Source: Candidatus Rifleibacteriota bacterium (GTDB lineage Bacteria > Riflebacteria > Ozemobacteria > Ozemobacterales > Ozemobacteraceae). From it: DNA of 64,000 nucleotides. How positions within the stretch are numbered: position 1 is the first letter of the stretch; each line of letters begins with the position of its first letter. Positions 33,718-43,212 of the stretch are shown piece by piece. Below the pieces are notes generated by a model. The model made no database searches. It was not told the DNA's origin and worked only from the letters and a program-made list of their open reading frames with translations. Position numbers and translations under genes: made by a program. Location of the stretch: contig JAKQQP010000606.1 in NCBI GenBank assembly GCA_029564115.1, positions 29,303 to 93,302 of the forward strand, read 5' to 3'.

Positions 33718-36700
33718 TCATTCCGCCGGAAGGACAGTGATGGCATCAGGCACGCCAATACCGTTTATTTCGGGGTTATACATAAGGCTGACCTGAGCAG
33801 GTTTCATTTTGAACGAACCTTCGCAGATCGCCCGCAGATAGTAAACCAGTCTGAATTTGCCTGACCAGAAATGATCTTTGAAAGCCAGCAGGCGATCTTT
33901 GCGCATTTCCTGGTGGTTGGCATAGAACGTGTAGGCGCCATCGACGTAATCACAGTAGTATTCGTCATCTTCACTGGTAGCATCGGCAGGCAGAGAATCA
34001 TTTTTCAGGGAACTGTTGATCGGAGCAAAACCCGCCGGAATCGGATCTTCGAGGGCAAAGTTACTGTAGACAGCCCAGGAACCATCTTTGCGAATCTGGT
34101 CTTCGAAGGTCAGAGTGACTCTTACCAGATCTCCGACCCGAATTTCCTTTTTGCCGTTGAGATTTTCGAGAGTTTTGGCCAGACTGAAGCCGTTATTCAC
34201 AGCCTCCGTGCGTGAAGCCAGATCAGGATAACTGTATTCAAAGCTCCAGTTGATCAGAGTATCGCCGCTCGAAATAATTCTGAACCCAGGATTTTTGAAA
34301 AATTCGGGGGCAGAAAATTCGATAGACTGACCGTTCTTGTCTATCTTCAGTTGTCGGCTCTCTGCACCTGCATCGATAGCAATACCAACCTCTGTTTCAT
34401 TGCCGGGTTTCATTGTCTTGAAATATTCAGAAAGTGCGTATAATGCAATACCGGTGTCGGCAGTGGAGCTCCAGTAACCTTTATCTGAGAGTGATGCGAG
34501 AAGCCTGCCGGCCATACTGTCGATATTTTTGCGATCTGTATTGACAGCGAGCTGAGCCAGCAGCACAAAGGCATCATGGCGGGCAGAGCTGTAATACCAG
34601 CCCTGACTTACAGATCTTTCTGACGGCTTCAACTGCTTTGCCCGACCGACCAGTTCTTCTATGTCTGTTTCGCCGACAAGAGCCTCTGCCCAGAGAAGCA
34701 ACGGGCTGCTTTCCGCGGGAGTTTTCACGAAACGCTTTTTGAGAGTTTCAAGATCAGCGGCTTTCAGCTTCTGGTTCATCGCCAGATTAACTGCTGAAAG
34801 GGCCATTACGCCATGTTCAAAACGACCACTGCCCTCCGAGGCGAAAAGCGTTCTGGCAACATAATCAACGGCTTTATTCAGACTCTCTTTATCGATCTGA
34901 TAACCGGCACGGTCGGCAACGGTGAGAGCCAGAACCGCGTATTGAGTTCCCCACCATGAATCTTCACGCGATGTTGGCCAGTAGCTGAAGCCACCAGAAC
35001 TTCTTTGCATTTTCAGCAGGTTGGCAAAGCCCTTTTCAAGAAATTTGTCGACCTGCTCGATGCTGTAGCCCGGCAACCGGCCTTCTTTGATCAGCAAACG
35101 CATGGCTGCCAGCGGAATAATAGCCGAACTGGTCTGCTCAAGACAGCCGTAGGGGTAGTTCATCAGGTATTTGAGAGCCGGCGACAGGCGGGCAAAAGGA
35201 GACAACGACAGGTTCAACCGGCCTTTCAGACCAGCCTCAATCTCTGAAGGACTCAGCGAAGAGATATAATCAGGAAATTCAGGTTTAACCAGCTGCTCTT
35301 TGGTAAAGCTTCCGGAAATCTGACGATTGAGCAGCGTCGCCGCTGTATTGACCGGAATCTTTCTTTCGATAGCATCAGTCAAACCGTTAAATTTGCCGGC
35401 AAGCAAAAGAACGGCTTCACCAGCCCCATTGTCGGCTTCGAGACTGACGCGGGCTCTACCGGTAGTGAAGGGGCTCAATTCAAGTCGATTTTGTTCTACC
35501 GCCGCCGTCACATTCGAAACTTCTGCCAGCTGCAGTTCGGCGGTTCCAGATTGCGCTGTCTTGTTATGCATGGCCACCGGAAAAACGGCACTGTCACCTG
35601 ACACCAGGAAAGAAGGCAGCCCCGGATCGAGATAAAAATCTCTGGTAACCTTCAGCTGTCGATCTTTAGAACCAGACCCGGTCGTTTTATCGACCGCAAC
35701 TGCGTATATGCGATACGAAGTCATGGTATCAGGCAGTTTGAATTCTATGCTTACCCGACCATTGGCGTCAGGATAAAGCGCCGGGTGCCAGAAAGCCACC
35801 GGGCGAAAATCTCTGCGGGCATCGAGATCGGAAGCAATGGAACCTGCACCCTGGTCGCCGCCGGTCAGGGATCTGGTCGAGATCAATTTAAACAGATCCT
35901 GGCTGATCAAAGAAGTGCGAAGGTCACCGGTAAAGACACTCAGCGGCAGCAAAAAGTCAGTAAGCGAACTCAAAACCGGCGTATTAAAGCCCGTTAAAGA
36001 AAGAATCGCTTCATCGACGACGCAAACCGCCACTTCAGCCTGAGCGGGGCTGTTGTTTCTGTCGGTTATCAGCATGTCTATCTTTTGCATATCGCCTGGC
36101 AGAGCGGTCAGTTCGCCGGTCTTGTCAGGGGCAATCGCGATTCCAACTGTTTCTACGCTGTTCTGTACCTTGATGCCGGTAAACCCGTAATAGGTTCTCG
36201 GGTATTCTGAATCGAGCTGAGTTGCATAAACAGGAAAGCCGCTGCGGGTCGCCGGAGCGAGCAGGCCAACAAACACATTGGGCCGACAGGCGTCGGTCAT
36301 GGTTTCCACAAACTCGCCCTGCGGTCGATCGAGCTTAACGACTCTGGCGCTGAGAATCTCGTCGCTTTCTACGGTCATCAGGGCATATTCGCAGGGACGA
36401 GGCAAAGAGTATCTGACTCTGATGCGATCGTTTACCGCGGCAACGCTGCGGTCGGGCATTAGAATCACTTCATTTTCGCTGCGGGTTCGGCTGCGGTTGT
36501 TGTAGTCTTCATAAGAACCGTATGAATAATCTACGGTCAGGCTCATTGCCGCGATACTCTCTTCGCCGTTGGCGGCATAGGTGGCCCTCAGCATATAATC
36601 GCCGCCGTCGGGAAGAATCAGATCGAATGTCGCCGCGCTGTCTTTGATCAACTGCCGAGCGACATGATTGCGCACCCAGCCGCTGCTCCAGTGGTAAAAA

Positions 36701-39321
36701 ATTCGGCCGGCATCGTCGCGCTTCTGCGTATAAATATAGCGTTTGCGCATTATTTCAAGCTGAACTTCTCCCTGATTGATCTTATTGAGATTCTTGTCGA
36801 CGACAATCACCTGCAGAGGCAGTTCTTGCCCCTGAGTCAGACCAGAGGGCAGCTTCATGATGCCGACACGCATGGCCGGCTCCGGAGAAAATCTGCTGAC
36901 CAGAGTTGCAGGCCGCCCGTCGATATCAAGAACTGTGGCCGAGATCTCGATGCTGTTCATACCGCTCAAAACTCCCTGGGCCACAGGAAGCGAAACGATC
37001 AGCTCGCCATCTTTGTCGAGCACCGAATTGCCTGACTCGATCAGCTCTTTCTGAACATCATTGCTGCCAAAATGAAACAGAGGATATTTGTCTACTTCAC
37101 CTGCACGTTCGGTCAGATAAGCGGTCCATTGAACCTTGGCGTGACGCAGGGGGCCGCCAGTGTAATATCTGCTGCCAACCCGGCAGTCAAGAAAAAGCTG
37201 CTCTGATTCGCGACCAACTATCTGTCTTATTTTTCTCTTTTTTGTCGTCATATTCAGATCGACAAAATGTCGGGGCGGCTCGAACTCTTGAACCTGAAAA
37301 CCGGTAGCAGCAAGAGCCGGCACCGAAATTTCGCCACTCTCATCTGCATTTGAGTTTGAGGTGGTTGTAGAATCAGAATTCTGGCCCGAGCGGTTCATAA
37401 GATAGTTCCAGCGCGGGTCGAGTCTTACGGTCTGAGAACCGGCCTGATCATCGATAATCGGAGAAACCCTGAGATTATACTGTCCAAGGGGAAAATGAGA
37501 TTTTATCTCGAAAGTTCCCGAACAGGTGCCGTATTCATTCAGTTCGTATTCCTGTGTCAATACGGCTTCGCCGCGTGAGTTCGTCACTGTGGCTTCTACT
37601 TTCAGGCCGGCTGGCGAAACTACCTTCTTGTCGAGATATTCACGAGCAGTCGCTTTCCAGAAAACGGTTTCGCCAGGCTTATAAACACCACGTTCAGTGA
37701 AGACATGGCCGCGCTTCGTCAGCTTGAGCAGCTGATCAGGGGCGCTCTGATTCACGCCGGCCGAATACATTCTGTTACTGTTCAGAGCAATGAAACAACT
37801 GTCGTCAGGCAGAGCAGCGGCGGCCACAACCAGATCCGGGATTGCCAGGCTGGCTTTTCCGGGCTGGGCAATACTGTCTTTAAAAGACACAAATGCATGT
37901 TCCACCTTCTCGTCAATCTTCAGCAGACCTTCATGCGAGGTTTTACCCGGGAAATAAGACCGGCCATCTCTGGTGAGAAGCATGATCGATGCGTCTGCGA
38001 GAGGTTTTCCGGTTTCGAGAGAAGTTACCCAGAGCAAAAGCTCGCGGCGACTGAATTTGTAGGCAATCGACATGTCAGTAATCTGAAACAACCTGGCAGT
38101 GCTTTGCCCGCCCTTTTCAACGGTTTCACTGACTTTTACTACGACAGCCCCGCCCTTTTCGGGTTCGGGCCTGTAATCGAGCGGCAGCGAAAAAAAGTAT
38201 TCGCTGTCAGGGTTGTCTGAACCCATAAAAGCCTGACTGTCAGAAGAGAACTCGGGAGCGACAAAATTTTTGAGGCCAGCATATGCCGGCGATGCCGCCA
38301 GTTCCTTCAACTGCTCGAGTTGCCGACCGAACTGCAACATGAGATTGTCAATGTCGGCAGCTTTCTTGTTGATTTTTGCAATCGTCTCTGAATCAAGGCG
38401 CATGCCACTTGAATCCAGGGGCCTTTTTTCTTCGACTTCAGGAAAGGCGGTCAGAGCCTCAAGAGCCGGGCCAAAAAAAGCCGGTATTCTCATCAGTTGA
38501 GCTTTAAAATTACCCACGCTGGTAAAGCTGAGAGGTACCATCTGGCGACTGCGCAACTCGAGCACCGAACGATCAGCGGTAAAAAGAATCTGCGGGTCTG
38601 CGCCACGGCTGACAAATTCTATTTTGCCACTGGCAAGCAGCTGATTTTCGCCTTCTACCTGGCCACCAGCCAGACGAACTTCATATTTCCGACCGGTAAC
38701 GAATTTGCCAATAATCTTGTAGCAATGACGGTTGCTGTAATACTGCCTGTCAACCCTGAAATAACCAACCGACGGAAAAACGCGCAGATGTTTCTGCAGC
38801 CTGTAATCTTTAACATTATCGGTAAGATCGATGAGAACACCCTTCTCTGAGGGGCTGTCGAAGAACGCCTCCCCTCCCGTCATTCTGATCGCTTTTTGTG
38901 TTTTAAATGTCACAACAGAATCGGCAGAAAGAGCAGAAGATTTGTCGGCAGCCTGTAACCCTCTCGAAATAGTTATTTCTATGCTTCCGGTGGCTTCTCC
39001 AGCCTTTTCAGGGGCAATGACAAACACACTGCGCTCAGAAGCAAGCGGTTGCGCCGCTTCCGGTTCATCGAGTTCAAGAGCGTTAATAATTCTATAATTC
39101 AGACCGGTAGCGTTGAACCGGCACCTGATCTTTTTAGAGAGTTCCACCGAGGAAACCGGCGAAGAAAATTCGAGCTTCAGACGCCAGTCGACGGGCTGCA
39201 CATCACCCGGCACAGCTCTGCCAACCGATAAATCAAGGGCCAGAGCTGAATTTATAACTCCAATGAATAGCAGCAACAGAAAAAATACGACAGGAATCCT
39301 ACAAATACCTCTTTTTGCCAT
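33718..39321 (-). CDS. bacterial alpha-2-macroglobulin family protein
   Basis: 1867 residues. A signal peptide (VVFFLLLLFIGVINSALA) without a lipobox is followed by repeated beta-sandwich macroglobulin domains. The A2M signature spans roughly 1180-1240 (WHPALYPDANGRVSIEFKLP), and the thioester motif CLEQ is in YGCLEQTSSAIIPLA near residue 1393. An alpha-helical thioester domain (GGFSYWP, WGTQYAVLAL) and a receptor-binding-like end follow. An intact CLEQ means it can trap proteases covalently. The ATG at 39321 has GAGAGG seven bases upstream and starts a proper signal peptide; an in-frame upstream start at 39393 is less likely. Unlike E. coli YfhM it appears not to be a lipoprotein. Confidence 0.93.
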   Translation of the reverse strand: MAKRGICRIPVVFFLLLLFIGVINSALALDLSVGRAVPGDVQPVDWRLKLEFSSPVSSVELSKKIRCRFNATGLNYRIINALELDEPEAAQPLASERSVFVIAPEKAGEATGSIEITISRGLQAADKSSALSADSVVTFKTQKAIRMTGGEAFFDSPSEKGVLIDLTDNVKDYRLQKHLRVFPSVGYFRVDRQYYSNRHCYKIIGKFVTGRKYEVRLAGGQVEGENQLLASGKIEFVSRGADPQILFTADRSVLELRSRQMVPLSFTSVGNFKAQLMRIPAFFGPALEALTAFPEVEEKRPLDSSGMRLDSETIAKINKKAADIDNLMLQFGRQLEQLKELAASPAYAGLKNFVAPEFSSDSQAFMGSDNPDSEYFFSLPLDYRPEPEKGGAVVVKVSETVEKGGQSTARLFQITDMSIAYKFSRRELLLWVTSLETGKPLADASIMLLTRDGRSYFPGKTSHEGLLKIDEKVEHAFVSFKDSIAQPGKASLAIPDLVVAAAALPDDSCFIALNSNRMYSAGVNQSAPDQLLKLTKRGHVFTERGVYKPGETVFWKATAREYLDKKVVSPAGLKVEATVTNSRGEAVLTQEYELNEYGTCSGTFEIKSHFPLGQYNLRVSPIIDDQAGSQTVRLDPRWNYLMNRSGQNSDSTTTSNSNADESGEISVPALAATGFQVQEFEPPRHFVDLNMTTKKRKIRQIVGRESEQLFLDCRVGSRYYTGGPLRHAKVQWTAYLTERAGEVDKYPLFHFGSNDVQKELIESGNSVLDKDGELIVSLPVAQGVLSGMNSIEISATVLDIDGRPATLVSRFSPEPAMRVGIMKLPSGLTQGQELPLQVIVVDKNLNKINQGEVQLEIMRKRYIYTQKRDDAGRIFYHWSSGWVRNHVARQLIKDSAATFDLILPDGGDYMLRATYAANGEESIAAMSLTVDYSYGSYEDYNNRSRTRSENEVILMPDRSVAAVNDRIRVRYSLPRPCEYALMTVESDEILSARVVKLDRPQGEFVETMTDACRPNVFVGLLAPATRSGFPVYATQLDSEYPRTYYGFTGIKVQNSVETVGIAIAPDKTGELTALPGDMQKIDMLITDRNNSPAQAEVAVCVVDEAILSLTGFNTPVLSSLTDFLLPLSVFTGDLRTSLISQDLFKLISTRSLTGGDQGAGSIASDLDARRDFRPVAFWHPALYPDANGRVSIEFKLPDTMTSYRIYAVAVDKTTGSGSKDRQLKVTRDFYLDPGLPSFLVSGDSAVFPVAMHNKTAQSGTAELQLAEVSNVTAAVEQNRLELSPFTTGRARVSLEADNGAGEAVLLLAGKFNGLTDAIERKIPVNTAATLLNRQISGSFTKEQLVKPEFPDYISSLSPSEIEAGLKGRLNLSLSPFARLSPALKYLMNYPYGCLEQTSSAIIPLAAMRLLIKEGRLPGYSIEQVDKFLEKGFANLLKMQRSSGGFSYWPTSREDSWWGTQYAVLALTVADRAGYQIDKESLNKAVDYVARTLFASEGSGRFEHGVMALSAVNLAMNQKLKAADLETLKKRFVKTPAESSPLLLWAEALVGETDIEELVGRAKQLKPSERSVSQGWYYSSARHDAFVLLAQLAVNTDRKNIDSMAGRLLASLSDKGYWSSTADTGIALYALSEYFKTMKPGNETEVGIAIDAGAESRQLKIDKNGQSIEFSAPEFFKNPGFRIISSGDTLINWSFEYSYPDLASRTEAVNNGFSLAKTLENLNGKKEIRVGDLVRVTLTFEDQIRKDGSWAVYSNFALEDPIPAGFAPINSSLKNDSLPADATSEDDEYYCDYVDGAYTFYANHQEMRKDRLLAFKDHFWSGKFRLVYYLRAICEGSFKMKPAQVSLMYNPEINGIGVPDAITVLPAE

Positions 39322-39423
39322 TTGTTTACCTCTCGATCGGAATATGCTCATTCTACCGTACTGCCCAAAACTTTTCAGCAATTCACCGGGCAATTTTCTG
39401 CGGCAATTTTAATGCTCTTGCGG

Positions 39424-39455
39424 CAGCTGTTGATTATGAGCTAAGATAACAGCTG
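39424..39455. repeat. inverted repeat CAGCTGTT-N16-AACAGCTG
   Basis: Perfect eight-base arms 16 bases apart, just upstream of the ribosome site (CCGGAGG, 39463-39469) of the gene at 39477 and followed by an A run. It could be an operator or a leader hairpin. Confidence 0.5.
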
Positions 39456-39476
39456 AAAAAAACCGGAGGATAAAAT

Positions 39477-40724
39477 ATGAGACGAAAATTGGCATTGTTT
39501 TGCGTTTTTATTCTGCTGCTCTGCTCCAATGACCTGATGGCGCAGAAACTCAGCCCGATGACGCCAGTAGAAAGCGATCTGATAACTCCGGTCAACGCTC
39601 AACCACTCTCAATAGAGACCGTCTCAAAAAGGCGCGGCATTTCGGTCGATTCTCCGGCCCGAAATCTGATCATATTCTCGACATCTGGCTTCACTGGCGC
39701 ATCAGCAGCCTTCAGAGATGCATTTACCAACAGTTACCGTGACACAATTCGCTGGCAGGGTTTTCAGCTTATTTTCCCGGTATGGGCCGATCGTCACAAA
39801 AGTGCCAGAAACAGCATAATTTCGACAATGACCCACATCGGGAAAAAGCTGGCGATGGTCAGCGACGAAGACTTCCTGCTGCCAGGCATTCTTGATGGCG
39901 CGAACCACGCCAGAATGCCTGACCTGACATCTTTTTCGGTGGCAATTTCTCTCTCAGACAAAATGACCACCCCTGAGCGGGTCGAATTGATGAAAGACGT
40001 GAATGCCGGGCAGACGGCTGCAACCGATCTGCCCACTCTCGAGAAAGTTTTTACCAGTCGGGCTCCGGTAATCACAGCCTGCCTGCCAAATTCTCAAGTT
40101 ATCCGCCCCGGCTTTGCCGAGCTCGTCTCTGCCGTAGTCAACAGAACATCGTTGGCGCCCGAAGGCTTCTGCGCTCTGATAAATCTGTCGTCGATCGCAA
40201 AACATCGTGAGAATAACAATTTTATCCAGATGCTTGCCAGCATGCGCATTCGAGAAACGGTTCTCAAACAACTGGAAACCCTTATTGCCAATAGAAAAGA
40301 CACCCTGCTGCTGATTATAGACGAGCCTGAACGTGGCTACTGGCAGGCCGGTGAGAACTTTGCCGCTGAGGATTTTATCAATGCCCTCAAAAAAATTGCA
40401 GCCATGCAACCCAGCCTTGAAAGCCCGGAATGCAATGTCTCAAAACTCCTCGATGAAAACTTTCCCGGGCTGAACTTCCCGGTTGACGAAATTTCAAAAA
40501 CCGTCAAAAACAGAGAGCCAGGTAAGGCACTCGATCTCATAGAAAAAACAATAAACAAAAACTTCGCTGTCAATTTTACATCTTTTCAGCCCCAGGGCAC
40601 CTACGCCGGCTATACCGTCCTGGCCCAGGGTCAGAATGCCGATCTGTTTTTCGGCATCAGCTCATTTCCTGAATTTTTCAGAAGACTTGGGCTGGCGATG
40701 GGCGTCAGTCCCAAAGAAAAATAA
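39477..40724 (+). CDS. exported, degenerate alkaline-phosphatase-like protein
   Basis: 415 residues with a signal peptide (LALFCVFILLLCSNDLMA). The fold trace suggests the alkaline phosphatase superfamily: ARNLIIFSTSGFTGAS sits where the first metal-binding strand (usually LFIGDGMG) lies, and RKDTLLLIIDEPERGYW where TLVVVTADHETGG lies. A helix with MLASMRIRETVLKQLETLI lies in between. The aspartate and histidine metal ligands are replaced in both motifs, so catalysis is unlikely; it may be a pseudoenzyme. Strong ribosome site. The next gene starts 20 bases later on the same strand. The superfamily assignment is my inference from motif spacing. Confidence 0.55.
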   Translation: MRRKLALFCVFILLLCSNDLMAQKLSPMTPVESDLITPVNAQPLSIETVSKRRGISVDSPARNLIIFSTSGFTGASAAFRDAFTNSYRDTIRWQGFQLIFPVWADRHKSARNSIISTMTHIGKKLAMVSDEDFLLPGILDGANHARMPDLTSFSVAISLSDKMTTPERVELMKDVNAGQTAATDLPTLEKVFTSRAPVITACLPNSQVIRPGFAELVSAVVNRTSLAPEGFCALINLSSIAKHRENNNFIQMLASMRIRETVLKQLETLIANRKDTLLLIIDEPERGYWQAGENFAAEDFINALKKIAAMQPSLESPECNVSKLLDENFPGLNFPVDEISKTVKNREPGKALDLIEKTINKNFAVNFTSFQPQGTYAGYTVLAQGQNADLFFGISSFPEFFRRLGLAMGVSPKEK

Positions 40725-40744
40725 AACTGCGAAAGGAGAGCCAC

Positions 40745-42616
40745 ATGGAAAAGTTTGTCAGTTTATTCCATCCTGATATCGAAGGAGGAAAAACTACCAG
40801 TGGCATAACCCGTGTTCCCGAAATTATCAAAGCCCACCCCGAAGGGTGCTTTCGCAGCACTTTTTTTCACGACTCGACAGGTCAGGAATTTTACGGTTCT
40901 CTGCCATTGGTTTTTGCAATCAGAAAAGCCAGAGATATTCTTCTTGAAGGATGCGATTACCATGGCCTCGAACTGCAACTTGAAACAGCCGGTCGGAAAC
41001 TGCCACAACTGCCGGTTGCCGGCGAACTCAACCGCCTGCTCGATTCTGCCGACACTCTGATTCACATCAACGGCAATGTTTTTAAACCATCGACAGAGGT
41101 ATATGGCTTTCAACAGGTTTACGACGACTCGGTGCACTGCATCGAAGCATTGAAAAAACTGGGTTTTACCCAGGAGACCATGGCAATATACGCCACCCCG
41201 GAAGAAATATGCGTTGAAATACATGGTGGCGCAATCGGGCTGACAAACGACAAAAACCTGCCCGGGCTCTATCACCGACTTCTTTGCCACATTGCAGGCG
41301 TCAAAAGCACCGGCAGCAGGCTGCAGAAAACCGATATCAAAACGGTATTGCTGCAAAGCTGCCATCCCGAATCGCAGATATTGGTTCCGGGGTGTAATCA
41401 CCCGGCTCTGCACCGGCCCAAAGTTGGTGTCGGGCCATCTCACTTCGCCTACGGCATCGCCGCTTTTTCTGATTTCTGCGGTAAAAAGCGCACTTTAAAC
41501 GAATGCCTGCAGGAAACATTTGCCTGGGTCAAGTTTATCGAATCAGAGCTGCCAGCGATTCCCGGCCTGAAGGAAAAAGTAGAAAAACTGCCGGAAATGC
41601 CTTTTTCAGGCGGAAGCCAATCTGGCAAAGCATCGAACGTCGGCAGCAACAGCAGTTACAGCGGCCGTTTTCAGCCTCTCAAAGCTGAGTTTGCAGATAA
41701 TGCCGCAACATTTAAAGCACAGCCGGCAACGCTCGGCACCATTTCTGCAGGCCTGGACCGCAGCCTTGGCGGAGGCTGGGTCAGCGCTGGGCTTCACCTC
41801 GCAGTCGGCCCGCGAGAAGCCGGAAAGAGTGCATTTCTCATACAGCACGCCCTGCAGCACGAAGCAAAGATGCCGGTTTTATACCTTTCTTTTGAGCACA
41901 GTCTTCGCGAATTCTTAACCAGAGCGTCTACCTCGACAGTCGGCATAAACCTGAGCGATCTTCTCGGGCAGATGGGGGCCAGCGGCAGTATTGGCGAAAA
42001 CGCCAGAACCGTTTTCGCCAATGCCCTGAACCATCTACAGGGTCGGTTATCAGGCAATATCTTCTTTTCGGGCATTGAAGCAGGTCGAACCGGCCTCGAT
42101 CCGGCAGAAATACAACAACTTGCTCTGATGATGCCTGGAGACGGCGAAAAACTGGTCTTGATCGACTCTGTCTGTGAGTCTGATTTTGGCGGAGAACTTG
42201 ATTCCCGTTTGCGCCAGCTGCGAGAAATCGCCTTTACTGGTCGTTTAACCATAGTAATGTCGATTCATTATCCCATGACCTGTGACAAGCGACCTCACTT
42301 CATTGAAGAACACGACCTGGAATTGCTGCATAAATTCCAGCGCTATTCAGACTCTTTACTGGTGATGTTGAGCGAAAAAGTCAATCTGCGCCGTTTTGTA
42401 GCTATGGTTAAAGGGCAAATTGACGCTCAACTGGTAGGCAGTCTTGAGCAAAAGGCTCTGCAGATGGCAGGAAACAAGCGATTCAAAACTGACACATTCA
42501 CACTGATGCGGCTCATTCACACCAGAACCGGTCGGCGCGAACTGCTGCTGTTTCTCTATCAGCCTGATACGGGCAAATTCTTTGAACTGGCCTCTCTGCC
42601 AATGACAAAGGCCTGA
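40745..42616 (+). CDS. RecA/DnaB-type P-loop ATPase with an unusual N-terminal region
   Basis: 623 residues. The C-terminal half (about 325-620) is RecA-like: SLGGGWVSAGLHLAVGPREA leads into Walker A GPREAGKS (355-362), VLYLSFEHSLREFLTRA follows, and the Walker B LVLIDS is near residue 470. This resembles the DnaB/RadA/KaiC group. The N-terminal 280 residues are not a DnaB N-domain. They show a pattern loosely like archaeo-eukaryotic primases (EALKKLGF, MAIYATPEEICVEIHG, then a late CNHPALHRPK), without a clear DxD motif. A glycine/serine-rich linker near 290-310 joins the halves. A primase-helicase-like origin is inference. AAGGAG is the ribosome site. Confidence 0.6.
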   Translation: MEKFVSLFHPDIEGGKTTSGITRVPEIIKAHPEGCFRSTFFHDSTGQEFYGSLPLVFAIRKARDILLEGCDYHGLELQLETAGRKLPQLPVAGELNRLLDSADTLIHINGNVFKPSTEVYGFQQVYDDSVHCIEALKKLGFTQETMAIYATPEEICVEIHGGAIGLTNDKNLPGLYHRLLCHIAGVKSTGSRLQKTDIKTVLLQSCHPESQILVPGCNHPALHRPKVGVGPSHFAYGIAAFSDFCGKKRTLNECLQETFAWVKFIESELPAIPGLKEKVEKLPEMPFSGGSQSGKASNVGSNSSYSGRFQPLKAEFADNAATFKAQPATLGTISAGLDRSLGGGWVSAGLHLAVGPREAGKSAFLIQHALQHEAKMPVLYLSFEHSLREFLTRASTSTVGINLSDLLGQMGASGSIGENARTVFANALNHLQGRLSGNIFFSGIEAGRTGLDPAEIQQLALMMPGDGEKLVLIDSVCESDFGGELDSRLRQLREIAFTGRLTIVMSIHYPMTCDKRPHFIEEHDLELLHKFQRYSDSLLVMLSEKVNLRRFVAMVKGQIDAQLVGSLEQKALQMAGNKRFKTDTFTLMRLIHTRTGRRELLLFLYQPDTGKFFELASLPMTKA

Positions 42617-42622
42617 CACGTA

Positions 42623-42919
42623 ATGAGCAGTGAAGTCTTTCACAGAGTGAGGCTCGTTATCCGTGGCCGGGTGCAGGGAGTCGGTTTTCGCAGATTCGTC
42701 TACAAGCAGGCGTTACAATTCGGCATTGGCGGCTGGGTACGCAACAACCCCGACGGTTCTGTAGAAACCGAGGCATGGGGCAGCAATTCTCAGATACAGA
42801 GCTTTATTGCCGAACTGCGAAAGGGGTCGTTTCTTTCAAGAGTCGATGAAATAGAAGAAATCTTCAAAGAAAACATGCCATCAGCTCCCGATGGCCCCTT
42901 CAGCATAAGACACTTTTAA
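42623..42919 (+). CDS. acyP: acylphosphatase
   Basis: 98 residues. The family signature GRVQGVGFRRFVYKQA contains the catalytic arginine, and WVRNNPDGSVETEAWG contains the catalytic asparagine. It hydrolyses acyl phosphates in the cytoplasm. The gene starts six bases after the ATPase gene and converges on a lipoprotein gene. Confidence 0.95.
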   Translation: MSSEVFHRVRLVIRGRVQGVGFRRFVYKQALQFGIGGWVRNNPDGSVETEAWGSNSQIQSFIAELRKGSFLSRVDEIEEIFKENMPSAPDGPFSIRHF

Positions 42920-42928
42920 ACGCAAAAA

Positions 42929-43192
42929 TCAGTTCAAAAATGTTCTTGAATCGATTTTCTGCAATGATTTCTTGATAGCTTCCTTGACCCTGAAATCAGG
43001 GTCGTCACGATGTGAGAGCAAAAGCCGCAAAGCTTCGGCAGTGGCCACATCGCCAAGCTTTTTGGCGGCTTCAATTCGCACCGAGGCATCAGGCGATTTG
43101 AGATCTTTGGCAAGTTTAGCCTCCGCGGATTTACCCAGACAACCAGACAGCATCGTCAAAATCAGGCAAAAACACAACGCGAGTTTCTTCAT
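42929..43192 (-). CDS. small HEAT-repeat lipoprotein
   Basis: 87 residues. The signal peptide MKKLALCFCLILTMLSGC ends in an LSGC lipobox. The remaining 65 residues form about two HEAT repeats (SPDASVRIEAAKKLGDVATA, then DPDFRVKEAIKKSL). The ATG at 43192 has a GAGGAGGGA ribosome site; the upstream ATG at 43216 would hide the lipobox signal. It is likely anchored in the outer membrane or periplasmic face. Function unknown. Confidence 0.85.
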   Translation of the reverse strand: MKKLALCFCLILTMLSGCLGKSAEAKLAKDLKSPDASVRIEAAKKLGDVATAEALRLLLSHRDDPDFRVKEAIKKSLQKIDSRTFLN

Positions 43193-43212
43193 CTTCCCTC
43201 CTCGGTAAGTTC

